From assembly GCA_958295665.1 (NCBI GenBank), contig OY282558.1, positions 61,430,789 to 61,494,788 on the forward strand: DNA of 64,000 nucleotides, read 5' to 3'. The notes under the pieces are model-generated. The model saw nothing but the letters and a program-made list of their open reading frames with translations. It had not been told where the DNA came from and made no database searches. Position numbers and translations under genes: made by a program. Within the stretch, counting starts at the first letter, position 1. Each line of letters opens with the position of its first letter. Source of the stretch: Tipula vernalis (taxonomy: Eukaryota > Arthropoda > Insecta > Diptera > Tipulidae). This document shows positions 33,841 to 45,707 of this stretch, piece by piece.

Positions 33841-35880
33841 ATATATCTTACATTACAGCGTCTTTTTATGCGAGGATTCTGTTTTGAGATATGGCGTATT
33901 AAGATGCCGCTTGACAAAAACCTTAATAAAACACTGCGCTATTCTATCATCAAACAACGCTCGCTTGTCAAACAGTTACATTTTTCAAGGATAGATGGAA
34001 GCAAAACCGTTATGAATTTTTATCATCAACCATGAATCGTCAAAAAATAAAGCAAAACGAATGAACGAACGAAGCAATATTGAATCGGCCTAAGTAAAAC
34101 AAAAAATGGAAGGAGAAAACCTGCATTCGGGGAAATATTGATTTATTAGTAAGAATAATAAATGAAATCCGGATAAACCGATAAAATATTCAAGCGACTT
34201 GTGTTATTTTTCACTGTAATAATTCGGCACCGAGAAATCGACGTGATACAAGCCGGGAAACGTTTGATAAACAAAATAACAACACGAAGAGTTTTTATGC
34301 CCTGACGGCTGCACAATATTTTACGTATGCGCACCGTTTGTATTACAATATTCAGATAATTTTGTATACAATGTATTTAATTGAAATTCACCACCACTTG
34401 ATATAATTGAATACTTATTTTGCGTGTGATTAATCCGCTAAAAAATGAGCGTTTTTATGTTGTATATTTTTAATAAAAAAAAAATGGCGAAAGATTTTGT
34501 TTCTTCTTTATTTTAATTCGTTGAACGAATTTTAAACGATGTGTGTTATTCACCAGTTGCAAAAACGAGAGTGCATTTTTACTGCGCGCGAGATTTTGAC
34601 AGCCGTATATTTTTAAGGAATGAAGTGTGTTGCGTTGGTGGTTGAACAAGGTGCGTTCCTGTGAATACGTGAGAATAACAAGGTGCATTCATGTAAATGC
34701 GTGTGAATATGAATGCGCGAATTGTGGCGATGAACGAGTGATGAATATTTATGTGAATAATTGAATAATTGAATTGAATTGTGAATGAGTCGCTACAGAC
34801 TAAATCTATTACTACTTATGTTCCCGTACAGGTAAAATTTACGGTTTAAGAAACTTGTCAATCAGGCCCAAATATAATATCCAAGTATTTTTATATTTAG
34901 TCAGGAACCCTTTATAACCAAAAAATTTAACAACCTTCGAAAATCTAGACGTTAAGTAACTTAGGGTAAGCGGGTTTCGTTCCTTTATGTTAATTTATGC
35001 GAAATTTGATTCTAAAAAAAATTATTAATCTGGTCCAAATATTGTACCAAAGTGCCGCATATTAACGATAACTACAACTATAACTATAACAACATCTGAA
35101 AATTCAGGCGATAAGTGACCAAGGACAGGCATGTTCGGTCCCAATATGTAAGTTCATACGAATCTTGATTCTAAAAATTTTGTCAATCTTAATGAAATAT
35201 GTCTACTTGGGTACGATCTTTGGGCCAGACTGAAAAATGGTTTAATATTACTTACACAAAGGAATGCAACATGTCCTAAGTCTCTAATCTTCTAGGATTT
35301 GGGAAGTTGTTATAACTGTTTTTGGATACAGGTAACCTCCGACCGCCTTGAGAAGTTTTTATGTATCAATTACTAGATAAAAAATTAAAATTAACTAACT
35401 TACGTAAGTAAAATAATTGTTTTAAGTAAAAATTCATAATAACGACAGATTTGTTATTCTTACTAATACATTCTCAGGAAAATCAATTTTTAGGACAAAC
35501 TTCACAACCATTATGCACTTTCTTTCTAGGATTTTGGTTAATTGGCAAAAGGATTGTGAAATGTAGATAGTCCTCTTTAAAATTTAAAAACTTTATTAAG
35601 GTACAGTTGTGGATCGCATAATTGAGGAAGGAAGATGATATACTATAATCCGGTTTTGAGAACCCTATTTTAATTTTAAATATAAAATCCATTAGACCCA
35701 AGCTAATTTCGAACAGTGTTCAAATAAGAATGTATAATAGTACCATAGCATTCTAGGGGCAAAAAGAACACGAAAGCAGGAGGTAAATATGAAGCTTGGT
35801 TAATTTATAGGATGATACAAATAAAAGATGGACATTTTAGTCGTAACCCCTCTACACCAATTGATCAATACGTCGAACTA
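33841..35880. other. Intergenic, no gene recognised
   Basis: AT-rich with only short frames. The first 200 bp may hold a further degraded N-terminus of the Harbinger relic. Nothing else could be named. Confidence 0.45.
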
Positions 35881-35894
35881 AATTCAGTCATCGA

Positions 35895-36230
35895 GTGGTT
35901 ACTAAAGTTCTCAAAGCTGCTAGCAAAGAAATCGGTTCCGATGTTATTTCCGGCGTGGCGTTGAAGCCACAAAGGGTTAAAGTAAAACGCCACGGTTTCT
36001 CTGGAAATTTTCAACAGAAACATTTGAACTTTTCCTTGCCGGAAACTAGAAGCAGCAAAACTGGGAACCGGAAACTAGAAGCAGCAAAAATGATCAAGCT
36101 CTGCAACAGTAATTACTGCAAAAACTACGGTACAAAATAATATCGTCAGCGCTACCAAGATTGGCATAAGTACTGGCTAAAAAATGCCAAGCACAAGAAA
36201 CATCAAGAAAAGATGAAATTTTAGGCAAAC
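35895..36230 (+). other. Unrecognised basic protein remnant
   Basis: An 81-codon frame from 35895 reads VVTKVLKAASKEIGSDVISG and VKVKRHGFSGN, ending at 36138 after a 29-bp tandem duplication of CCGGAAACTAGAAGCAGCAA (36039, 36068) that changes the frame. The following 80 bp encodes more Lys/His-rich sequence. The amphipathic Ala/Gly/Lys pattern with a basic tail resembles minor structural proteins of Polinton-like elements, but I cannot confirm this. It could equally be an unrelated low-complexity frame. Confidence 0.25.
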
Positions 36231-36329
36231 TGGCCCTTACGGCAATTGAGTGGGGTGTTTTGAAGGTCTTAGAAGTTCCTCTAAAACACAATCTTCGTAA
36301 AGTAGTTGGAATTCTTAATCTAAACATTG

Positions 36330-38150
36330 AAGAGCTTTTACACTTTCAGCAGAATAAAAGTCTGGTTGCAACTTAGCCCATTGTTCGTATTACGAGTAAC
36401 GCGAATTTGGAAAAATGGCGTACAGATTCTCTCTCCCGCAAATATTTGGCTTTCACTTTAAAGGAGTCTATAGCGTTTTCTCTCCCTACTATATTTCCCT
36501 CTCTTTCTCTATGATATTTATATACATGCTACGGAGGATATTCATTTGTCGTAGTCTTCAGTTTCATTTCCAAAATGATTTTATTTTGAACATATAAATA
36601 TAGAAGGAAAGCTTGACCTTTACTAATTTGCAATGTCATGAATTATTATTTTCTGTAGGAAATGAAGCCCAAATAGCTAAAACAAAAATAAAAATTCGCC
36701 TACACAAAAATATTCAAGGATGACATTTTCTACCATTACTATTTTCGATGTTCGATAGGCTTTGTTTCTCTTTTTTCAAGAATAAAATTGTACGCTATTT
36801 CGTTTATTTTATTACGCTTTCGACTTGTTCGATTCATCGTGCTATTTCTTTTCCACTTCATCACCAAAATTATTTTTTTGCTATACTTTACCGATTACAA
36901 TGAATTAGATAGTATAGAAAATTATACTAATAGACGGAGATCGCAATAGATAAAGCGTAATTGAGAAAACGATAAAAAAGAGATACAATGTTCGATCGAT
37001 CATCGAAAATAGTCATACCCCAATTATCACGTGTAACAATAAATATAAAAAATTCCGCGAATTTTCTCACCACAACCAAATACTATTTCCGGATCACATA
37101 TTTCACATTTCATTGCAAATCAATTTAACATTTAGAAAATTAGAATATTTATTAAATACCGATGTGAACTCATCAAATTGTACGTTCAAGAATGTAATTC
37201 TACATCCCATTGTATATTTTATGTAAACGTGTGCGTATATAGATATACATAGTTAGGAAACGACCAAAAGAATGAGATTACACGAAACTGCATTCTTTGC
37301 CTCAATAATGTGTATAAACCGCCGACAACGACGACGATGTGAAGTAACAAGTAAAAAGCAACAAAAAAATTTATTACAGCACAAGTACAACAATTTTTAT
37401 AGCTTAAGAGTCCGATTTATCATAGATTTGCGCATATAACAAATAAATATATACACAACTATAAAAAAAAACACGTTTCAGGTATGTACTTTGTGCTTTT
37501 TGCGATTTGTATACATAAAATAAGATCGCACTGCGCGTCTTAGGAATATAATATGTATATAGTATGTATGTAGTAGAGTTGATATGTTTACAGTTTGAGG
37601 GTACTGAGAGGTAAATTTATATTTTTATACTTTATGTAGATTGCAATTCAATATAGAAATTTTAATGTCGGACAACACAAGACTATTGAAATACTCTTCA
37701 AATATACATACATTACGTTTGAAAATCAATTTATCAAAAATTTAATGTTGTTGCCAAAGCTAAGTTCCCCATATACGAGTACTTATTGTTATTGGATACA
37801 TTTTAATCAACAGATCCGCAATACTTAGAAAGAAGGCAGGATTTAAAATATTCGTTAAAAAAGGATTTTTTTCAGTTTCATTTTATAGAAATAATTTAAT
37901 GTGTCATATAATTTTTGTCTGTTTATGTAGCTTGTAGAGAAGAGGGCATAACCACATCTAATAGGGTTTATTTTACTTTTTTTTTAAATTTTTGTGAATT
38001 AATTAACATTGACAAAAATTTAAAAAAAAACCTAAAATTAGCTTACACAGAAATAGAGTTGTGTGAATGTCGTGAAGAGGAAAAAATTGTAAGAGAATTT
38101 ATCTGTATTAGTATGATTCGCTAGTACCATAACGCCCAGTACATTCTGTA
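36330..38150. other. Intergenic, AT-rich
   Basis: No gene recognised. A near-palindrome ACATTCTGTATACATAGAAT at about 38140-38161 directly precedes the hammerhead-like motif. Confidence 0.5.
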
Positions 38151-38176
38151 TACATAGAATGTAAATTGTGGTATAA

Positions 38177-38253
38177 TCAGTCCAGTCGCCGCGGCCTGAT
38201 GAGAAGATTGATTTTTTCATAATCATAAGCTCATCAGTTCGAAACTGGATTGA
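38177..38253 (+). ncRNA. Hammerhead-ribozyme-like motif (copy 2)
   Basis: Same order as the motif at 31580: stem III 5' strand TCAGTCCAG (38177-38185), TC at the cleavage position (GTC, 38185-38187), 8-nt palindrome GCCGCGGC as stem I, CTGATGA (38196-38202), stem II GAA/TTC, GAAA (38241-38244) and stem III 3' strand CTGGATTGA (nine continuous pairs, one wobble). Loop II is longer than in copy 1 and contains CTCATCAG, complementary to CTGATGAG of the core, so a competing hairpin is possible. Required core bases are all present. No expression evidence. Confidence 0.42.
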
Positions 38254-38259
38254 ATTCTC

Positions 38260-39784
38260 TTACAATCTTCGGAACGTATTAAAATTATATAAATTAAAAA
38301 ACAGGGTTTGTTTACCCAGTCACTCTAGATGCGTGTACTGCGTGTACAGCATTGCCAAAATTTCGTAGTTTTTTAAGGTTATAATCCAGAATATCTGCAT
38401 TTTTTTACATCAGCCATTGAATTACCGATTAGGGGACGATTAGATGAGAAAGAAGAGGAGCAGCAACTAACACAAGAACGTCATAAATTAGGGTAACTCT
38501 CTCAACCGCCGATGGAAAAAAAGCAAAAAACAGAAAAAAGGAGAGTGTAATATAGAGTCAAATAATAATAATTAGTTAAGTTCTTTACAGCTTTTCAAAA
38601 CTTGCGGCTGTTGTTGCCGTGTGTTTCACAGTTTGTCTTAAAAAAAACTAAATGACAAAATCATTTAACGACCGGGTCAATTTCTAGAATTATTAATATA
38701 CCTTTCCTATCGTTCGGCCTTGTTATGTGTAAATGGTGTACGCCCGGTGATATTCGGGAGTCCAGCTTCTAAATTCATAAATTGAATTTCAAAAAATTTG
38801 AATTTATTAATGCGCGGTGCGTAAAGGTGCAACCGACTAACTTTTAACTACAAGCGACGACTTCAATTTACTATTGTCGGTCATTAATTTTTTACAAACG
38901 AGATTATGTTTAATGAATTAAAAAATATTTGGCGAATGAATTTACGTTGTTTGTTGTTAAAGGAGCGAAAAACTTAAGATATGAAAAATTGACATTAACA
39001 AATTTGCAACTACCAACGTAACGATCCAAAAATCAGTTGGTCGTCGCCAGCGACATTCGTTCTGTTAGCATCGTATGCTTTCTGTATATTTTAATTTGAC
39101 AGGCATCGTCCCTTGTCGTCGCCTCTCTTGTTTGGTTTTTTACTGCAGAGTCAGTCAGCCACTGCGCTATAAATAACGAACGCATCGATTGCGATTGACA
39201 GAACATAAATAAAAAAATCGAAACGCCACAGAAAACAAGTGATGAATAGTGTCCCGTGTATTCGTTTTATTAATTCCGGGTGTACGAAGAAAACAGCGTT
39301 GGCACAAGCGACGTAATAAGTGCATAATGGTTGTTAACAGTGCTGCCACTTTCACGAACAACATATACAGCAGATAGAATGAAAAATATGTAGCAAATGG
39401 GTATTCTGTGTTTTGGTGGAATTTAGGGAAATGTCAGTGTAAGCAAGGCGATTCCAGTTATGTTAAAAATCAGCCATTATCACTTTATATTCAGACCTTC
39501 TGAGTATCAGAATGAGGCTGAAAGACGGTTGCTGCAGACGATTAACCTTGGCATATAACAAATTTCGGCCATCCGGTTTTAATTTAAACTTATGTAATCG
39601 TGTTGCACGACTAAAATTTGCTATGTTTGTGTGAATGCCCTAATGTTTTTATAAGTTTTAACGACAAATCTGCCGATTCTTAAAGAAATAGGTTTTAAAG
39701 CAGTTGAAGTAATTTAGTTCTGCACGAAGTCCATCTTATTTTTTTTTTTCGCCGGAGAATGAACGGAAATCATTATAAATTAGC
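38260..39784. other. Intergenic, no gene recognised
   Basis: Moderately AT-rich with no convincing coding frames. A slightly GC-richer stretch at 39000-39370 has no recognisable motif. Confidence 0.45.
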
Positions 39785-40218
39785 TGTGAAAAGGTGCTCT
39801 ATGATAATAAAAGGCGGCTATCTTCTAGGTGACACCTAGGACAGAATATAATAAGTTAAATTAATAGCGCAAAGTTTTACTGTACTAAAATGGAATTTTC
39901 CATTATAAAACTTTCCTAAATGTTTCTAGACTGGATAAGTCATGAAATTTCTACAAGTTTTGGTTTGAGTATATAAGCAGCGAACGAGATCAAATTGGAT
40001 CATTATTTTTGGTAAGCGGCAGTATAATGATTTAAAAGTGAATTAAAAGTAAAAGTGATCAGTAAAATTACTGCAAATATTATAAAAAGTCATTTTGTGA
40101 ATTATTATTAATAAATTGTGTTGAATTAATTTTTTGTTCTCAATAAATAAATTCGTTTATGTTAAACCGAAGTGTTTTGTTTTATTCACAATCCAGTGAT
40201 AAGAACGATACGACATAA
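39785..40218 (+). repeat. Candidate solo LTR
   Basis: A 434-bp segment starting TGTGAAAAGG and bordered by TTAGC on both sides (39780-39784, 40219-40223), a possible 5-bp target duplication. Inside are GTATATAAGCAGCGAACGAG near 39968 (TATA box plus a short spacing to a CAGT initiator near 40019) and several AATAAA signals (for example 40143-40155), the layout of an LTR promoter and polyadenylation region. The 3' end reads ACATAA and not the usual CA, so the boundaries may be off. No internal retroviral-type genes adjoin it. Confidence 0.4.
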
Positions 40219-40459
40219 TTAGCCGATAAGTCAAGATATAGTGTTAAAGTATTACAGAGCATTCACAATGAAAAACTTTTTACTTTCGAGTTTTGACTTA
40301 CTGGTATGTATGATCTTCCAACATAACATTCATAGGTAAGGCCGAACGCAGGCGTTAGTCAATCTTCGTCAAAAATTATAAGACCCCTCATTGAAAATTC
40401 ATCAACCATGACGATCGTCAGCCATATTTTGTGGAAATTGCAGTAAAAATTCTGCTGGT

Positions 40460-40574
40460 AAAAAAATAGGAGTTAACCTTCAAATAACCTTGACAACTAA
40501 TAATAAAATTAATTTTTGATTGGCCGCTTTATTGACGAAATATTTGAGTGGGTCTTTTAAAATGGGACACCCTG
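40460..40574 (-). repeat. Terminal fragment of the foldback family
   Basis: Ends GGGACACCCTG at 40574 followed by TA, and upstream contains GAGTTAACCTTCAAATAACC and CTTTTAAAATGG. It matches the right terminus of the element at 24371-27090. The opposite arm is missing, so this copy is truncated. Confidence 0.65.
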
Positions 40575-40599
40575 TACATGCAGGGTTTGCTTATTTATA

Positions 40600-41480
40600 T
40601 TGTTTGCAGCGACACCAGTTGGAGGCCATTAGCGTAACTTGTTCGTGTCCAATCATGCGAACATTTTCATTGATGATACATAATTTCCCGGTGCCTGTAG
40701 CTCCAATAACCACCGCCGTATTAATTGTCAGTATTCGATTGAACGGGTAAATTCCTGGTGGTCACACGACAAACAAAGGACTCTTTCGTATTCTTCCTCT
40801 TTTCCAGTTCGTGGTACGACTATTGTCTCTAAAACCCATGTCAACATTGTTTGGAGTAATATCTGGCATAGATAAAAAAAATATTTTGCCAAGTGATATG
40901 CGTCTTTAAGAGATTCACCTCATGAAACTTGCTGTGCACACTTGCTGTGACGATCATAAGCATAAGCAGCAACTAATTTATTTGGTCTTCATCCTGGTTT
41001 CTTGTTATTACAGGAATATAACGTCTTAATAAACAGCTTAGCAAACGATTCAGTTGCGTGGTAAAGCCCTTCGCTAAGTAATATCCGTTACTTCGCAAGC
41101 CGACACATCTCTCTGAGATATGATCTTTATTAATTACTTTGTTAAAGCTTTAGATGAGGGATCACTGTTGCTCATGTTCTCCGCAATGCGATTGAAAAGT
41201 TGTTTCAAATTTTCTGAACTAGGCTAGCTCGTTGAGGCATACTCGCTAAGTTGTGAAACTATTCGATTGGAAGGGTTGAGTAATGCACATCTGAATTAGC
41301 AAAATATTCATCAAATGCTATCAAAGAGGTAATCGTTTCATCATCGCTAGATTTTCATTTACTTCACTTAAAAATTCGTCAACGTATTTAGGCAAAAATA
41401 ACGAAATCTTGAATCTTGCGAGAAACGTTGGTTAGATTGTCATAGCAAGTGAAGTGACCATCTTTGAATGTCACTTTATC
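40600..41480 (-). other. Degenerate unassigned coding remnant
   Basis: Minus-strand conceptual translation gives several protein-like pieces interrupted by stops: KQLFNRIAENMSNSDPSSKA with ISQRDVSACEV (about 41090-41215), LVAAYAYDRHSKCAQQVS, and AVVIGATGTGKLCIINENVR (about 40660-40720). The RDVSACEV block recalls the RDxSAQET segment seen in some Helitron helicases, and GATGTGK superficially resembles a Walker A loop. The pieces do not assemble into a known order, so I leave it unassigned. Confidence 0.25.
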
Positions 41481-43615
41481 AGATAGTGTACATACAGTCA
41501 AGACTCATGGTAATCAGCATTACATGAAGACTTGAACTATATAACGTGCGTGATTTGGATGGGATATCGTTCTGAGCTACTTGATTTTCCCCTAAACTTC
41601 AGCAGAAACTGAACCTTTTTCTAAATACCCCAAATGATTTGCGGTACTTCCGTCAATAGCCATCAATTCGTTAAGATAACCGCATAGTCGCATTGAATAT
41701 CTTGTTCAATGTTCAAAATATTTTCTATATACCTGTATTGTCCTAAACCTCAACATGTTCAGAGTTTGTTCAACAGATGCCGCATGCCATTCTTCTTGGA
41801 GAAGGGAGGTTCATGGAGATGGCTAACAAATTTGTATTTGTGCATCTTAATATCGCAATACTGCTTCGCGCGTAGGTGCTTTTTGGTATTGCTGGTGGAG
41901 GCAATTCAACATATTGAGAAAATCAACATTTCTCGTCATTTTTATACAGCTGCTTACATTTGTTAGTAGTAAAAGATTAAAATTATTTGGATATAAATTG
42001 GTAGAGTTTAGCTAAACTCGTTTTTTTTCAAATCTCAGTGATGGAAAACGTATAACGATTAAAGATCAGATCTAAACAACCAATTAAACCGGCCGTCTAC
42101 TGTTTATTCTATTTTTGGGTATTGTCAATTTAGAAAAAATTATTCAAACATGTCAAATATTAAACATTTAACATATAGACGCTGTTTTCACTTCAACTAA
42201 ACATCGTCGAACGAATACTTGCTTCCTGTAAGTTCCAATAAATCACATTTTCTAATTTTAATGGATTCTAATTAATTTTTTTCTGCCGCTTCCGAATCTT
42301 TAATCAAAATTTTTCTATATGCCTTAATTTTATAAATACAGGGTGTTACAGAGTGTATTTGGGTTTTAGTCCATATAAATGCTTAGTCGCATTTTCAATA
42401 ATATTGTACCTACAAAAATGTCTACCTTATGTAAGTAATTGAACATTTTTATAGGGTACTTTAAACATTTTGTGTGAATAAAAAAGGATGCGGAAAATTC
42501 GCCGGCTTTATTTCGACTAAACTAAAATCAGATATTACCGCAACTTTTATCAAAACCATCCACAGTTACATGAATAACAATGGCGCAATAATTGATCGGA
42601 GACTATCCGGCCATATGCTTCTATTAAAATATTCAGAAGAATGTATCTCAAAAATTCCAGATTCAGGTTTTTTGTAAGTCAATGAATCGTGAATCGCTTG
42701 AGTTAAAATAGTTATACGACTTTATCTAAAAGTTTCAGATACAAACAATTTTTTTATTCATCGAACGAAATTTATTTAAAAAATGATTTGCATTATTTCG
42801 GGCTGACAGTTAAAAATGTCACGATAGTTGATAGTGATGGTAAATTATGTCGTTAAAGTGACATTTTTCGGGCTCACAGTAAAAACTTTCGTGATAGAGA
42901 TACTTTAATGTTGCTATCGCGGGGCTTCACATACAAAGTTTAAACAAAAAAGGAACTTTCTTAAGTGTGGTAAGCAACTTTCGTTGACACAGATGAATTC
43001 TTATGAAATCAGCTTACCTACCATGATGTCCACTATCTCTAATACATTATTTAAGTCAATCAGTATACCAGACAAATCAAAAATCAATTTGTCTTGATGT
43101 CCATTAAATATGACAAAAATTGTAAGACCATCCTTAAGGTTGGAATGGATGCTTTAAGCAGATATATACAACATTTATACAGATTTTTATGACTCTATGG
43201 AGCACTAAGTGCCCGAAGTAATTTTTTAGTGGATCTACTTGCCATCACGTGTAATATCCGTGCATATTTTTATTGAAGTTATTTCGTATTAGAAATAGCG
43301 GACTTCATATGATAATTACAACTTTAATTTTGGGCTATATTTGCCTTATATTTGACTAAATTTTGTTTTTATTTACAACTTCACAGCGGCACACCAAAAT
43401 ACCAATCTATTGGAACCCTCAAACGAAACGGTTAGTTGTCTATTTTGTAGGGCATGGAAAAAAACAATTGAAAGTGAATAGCGTTGCGTTAGTTTTGAAT
43501 ATGTTCTCTTTTGCAAATAAATTGTTCGACCTCTTATATCGTTTTGATGTATACCACTGTGAAGTCCACGCAGCTATTGAAATCCTGTCATAAATGATCA
43601 AACATTTTTTTTTTG
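41481..43615. other. Intergenic, unassigned
   Basis: Two short plus-strand frames (42474-42677 with GCGKFAGFISTKLKSDITAT; 43363-43593 with RHTKIPIYWNPQTKRLVVYF) look more protein-like than their surroundings but match no family I know. A CAGGGTGTTACAGAG segment lies at about 42340. Confidence 0.35.
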
Positions 43616-43617
43616 TC

Positions 43618-43790
43618 TAAGTTTGGAGTAGAGCTGAAGGTTGAGTTAGGTTTAAGTATGAGTTGAGTTTGGGTTGGGTTAGAGGGTTTACTCATGCAGT
43701 TCAGTTGGGGATTTTTGGGGGGTGAAATGAGAGTTGATTTAGACTTAGCTCGAATTGATTTGAATTGAGTTCATGAACCATTGTTAATCG
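43618..43790 (+). repeat. GTTGAG-rich cryptic simple repeat (block 1)
   Basis: Imperfect tandem hexamers of the type GTTGAG/GTTGGG. Related blocks lie at 49815, 53700 and 55060. Confidence 0.65.
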
Positions 43791-43985
43791 CACAACCGCC
43801 AACCAAGGGTTAAAAATGAATATTAAAAGTTGAGTTTTAACAATCAAGGGTTAAAAATAACGTCATCTACCAACAATTAAATCAACTTCAGTTCTTTATT
43901 TTTATTTTTTGTTAGTTCTCATATTCGCCACTTTACGGCATAATTATTTTTTGCAGTAGTAGTAAAAATATTCTCGATGTGTTTG

Positions 43986-44127
43986 GACAAAACCAACAAA
44001 AATGTTTATACAAGCCAAACAGTACGATAGGTGATAAATTCATAATAAATATAGTGTACATTTTTTGATAGGATCTGTGTAAGGAGCGAACGAGACGGCT
44101 TGTATAAACATTTTTGTTGGTTTTGGT
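43986..44127. repeat. 29-bp inverted repeat
   Basis: ACAAAACCAACAAAAATGTT (from about 43988) and its exact reverse complement from 44097 (GGCTTGTATAAACATTTTTG) pair over about 29 bp with an 80-bp loop. It lies at the left border of the next foldback. Confidence 0.75.
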
Positions 44128-45306
44128 TTGGACCAGCGTTTAAAATTACTCTTCAGTTTGTTTTTATTCCCTTTCTTCTAGTTTTAAGTGAATTTTCCAA
44201 TTCTCTTTTCTCTTCTTCGATCAAAATAGAAAACCAAACATTCACGAATACTATTCAGTAACAAATAAATAATGAGCGAAGAAAAGAAACAAAATGAGAG
44301 AATCGATCTACTGAATAGAATAGAAATATATTTTTCTTCTGTTTTGTTCACTGCTGAATGAATAATTAGTGAATAATTTTTGAATAGGAATTTAATGTAC
44401 AAGTTTTATTAAAGGTGCAAAATTGTTTTGATTTATTTTTGGAACTATATCGAGAATTGAGTTCGAACAGTGATAATTTTGGCCAAAAATTCGAATATTT
44501 TATGATAATTTGGTGTAAAACGACAAATTTTATTTTCCTTACGCACAACTTAAACAAAATTATACCGATTTTCCATCGTCATAGTATAATAGTATAATAG
44601 TATTATACTATTATACTACGACGATGGAAAACCGAAGTTGAAAGTATAATAGTATAATTATAATATTTTGTTATACTAGCTATCAAAAATATAATAGGTA
44701 GCAAATTGTGTTTTTAACATTGTAAATTTATCTGACAGTGTATTATTTTGACAATTCTCTAAATTCATTCGATTTTTTTTTGTTTTTTTTTTTTTTTGTG
44801 GTATCTGCATAGCGCATACATTTTATTAATTTTTTAAAAACACAACTAATGCGTATGCTTGGTTATTTTTAATTGTTTTTTATTATGAATACACGTTAAA
44901 ATTTTCAAAATAGGAATTATACCTACGTTCAGATAAAAAAAAACTATCATTGGTGCTAACTTCGTCGCATGCGATGGAAAACCGACAAGGAATAATAGTA
45001 TAATAGTACATATTATACTATTATGCTATTATACTATTGACGATGGAAAATCGGTATTAATCTTCCATTCTTAAGTTTCACTCTCTTCTTTGTTTGAATA
45101 ATGAATAGAATATTTCGTAGTATTGTATTGACTGAATAGAGAATATTTTTTCTTTTCTTCTTTGTTCGACGCAAAATAAATAATCATCAGAATATGTTTT
45201 GGTTTTCTACTCACTATTCAAATCGATCAGTTGTAAAAATTATTATTCGATGTGTAGAAAGGAAATAACAAATTTTAAAGAGCGAGTTTTAAAACGCTGG
45301 TTTGGA
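44125..45306. repeat. Diverged foldback repeat with about 250-bp arms
   Basis: 44125-44375 and 45057-45306 are similar in inverted orientation. Shared blocks include TTTGGACCAGCGTTT/AAAACGCTGGTTTGGAC at the outside, then AGAAAACCAAACATTC-like, ATAAATAAT and CTATTCAGT segments further in. The arms are clearly diverged, so the insertion is old. The centre holds a younger MITE. No coding capacity is evident. Confidence 0.65.
44563..45056. mobile_element. 494-bp MITE, PIF/Harbinger type, with hairpin ends
   Basis: Terminal inverted repeats TACCGATTTTCCATCGTC at 44563 and GACGATGGAAAATCGGTA ending at 45056, bordered by TTA on both sides (44560-44562, 45057-45059), the size and sequence expected for Harbinger. 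Each end is itself a palindrome: the terminal repeat is followed by a (TAGTATAA)n stretch and then the terminal repeat again in inverted form (44563-44637; about 44972-45056). No coding sequence, so mobilisation would need a transposase from elsewhere. Confidence 0.75.
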
Positions 45307-45309
45307 CGC

Positions 45310-45707
45310 TTCTCGTAACGTGTGAAAAATTACAGGCCACTAAATCCAGTACTATTGTTAACAATCAACAAGTAAATTACAACATAGTTTTGGTCCGTGC
45401 AAGCCGGATCCATCAATCCGCATGGTTGGCCATTATTGGTTTTACAAAGCAACGAGCATTGATTTGAAACGCCATTGTAACACACATTATTAATTTCACA
45501 AATCACAATACAACAATGCAATTAATCATCAATCAATAGCGCCAACTTTCGGCAAATACAAAACCAATTACAACACAAATCGTCGAACAGTAAAAAAAAA
45601 AAAAAGTGTTGTAGGTAACTACAGCGTCAGACAAAAAGTCAGGTTAGGAAATTCAGCTATTGCAGTTGTAATTTAGCAAAAATATATTCATTGTACACGA
45701 ATCATCA
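45310..45707. other. Possible BEL leader or LTR remnant
   Basis: Sequence directly upstream of BEL gag. GTGTTGTAGGTAACTACAGC near 45606 could be an LTR edge, but no second copy exists downstream of 49.8 kb, so I cannot define an LTR. Confidence 0.3.

Noticed and set aside
40660..40720. Walker A ATPase motif (GATGTGK) on the minus strand
   Set aside because: No Walker B or other helicase motif in a consistent frame; stops on both sides. Kept only as part of an unassigned remnant.
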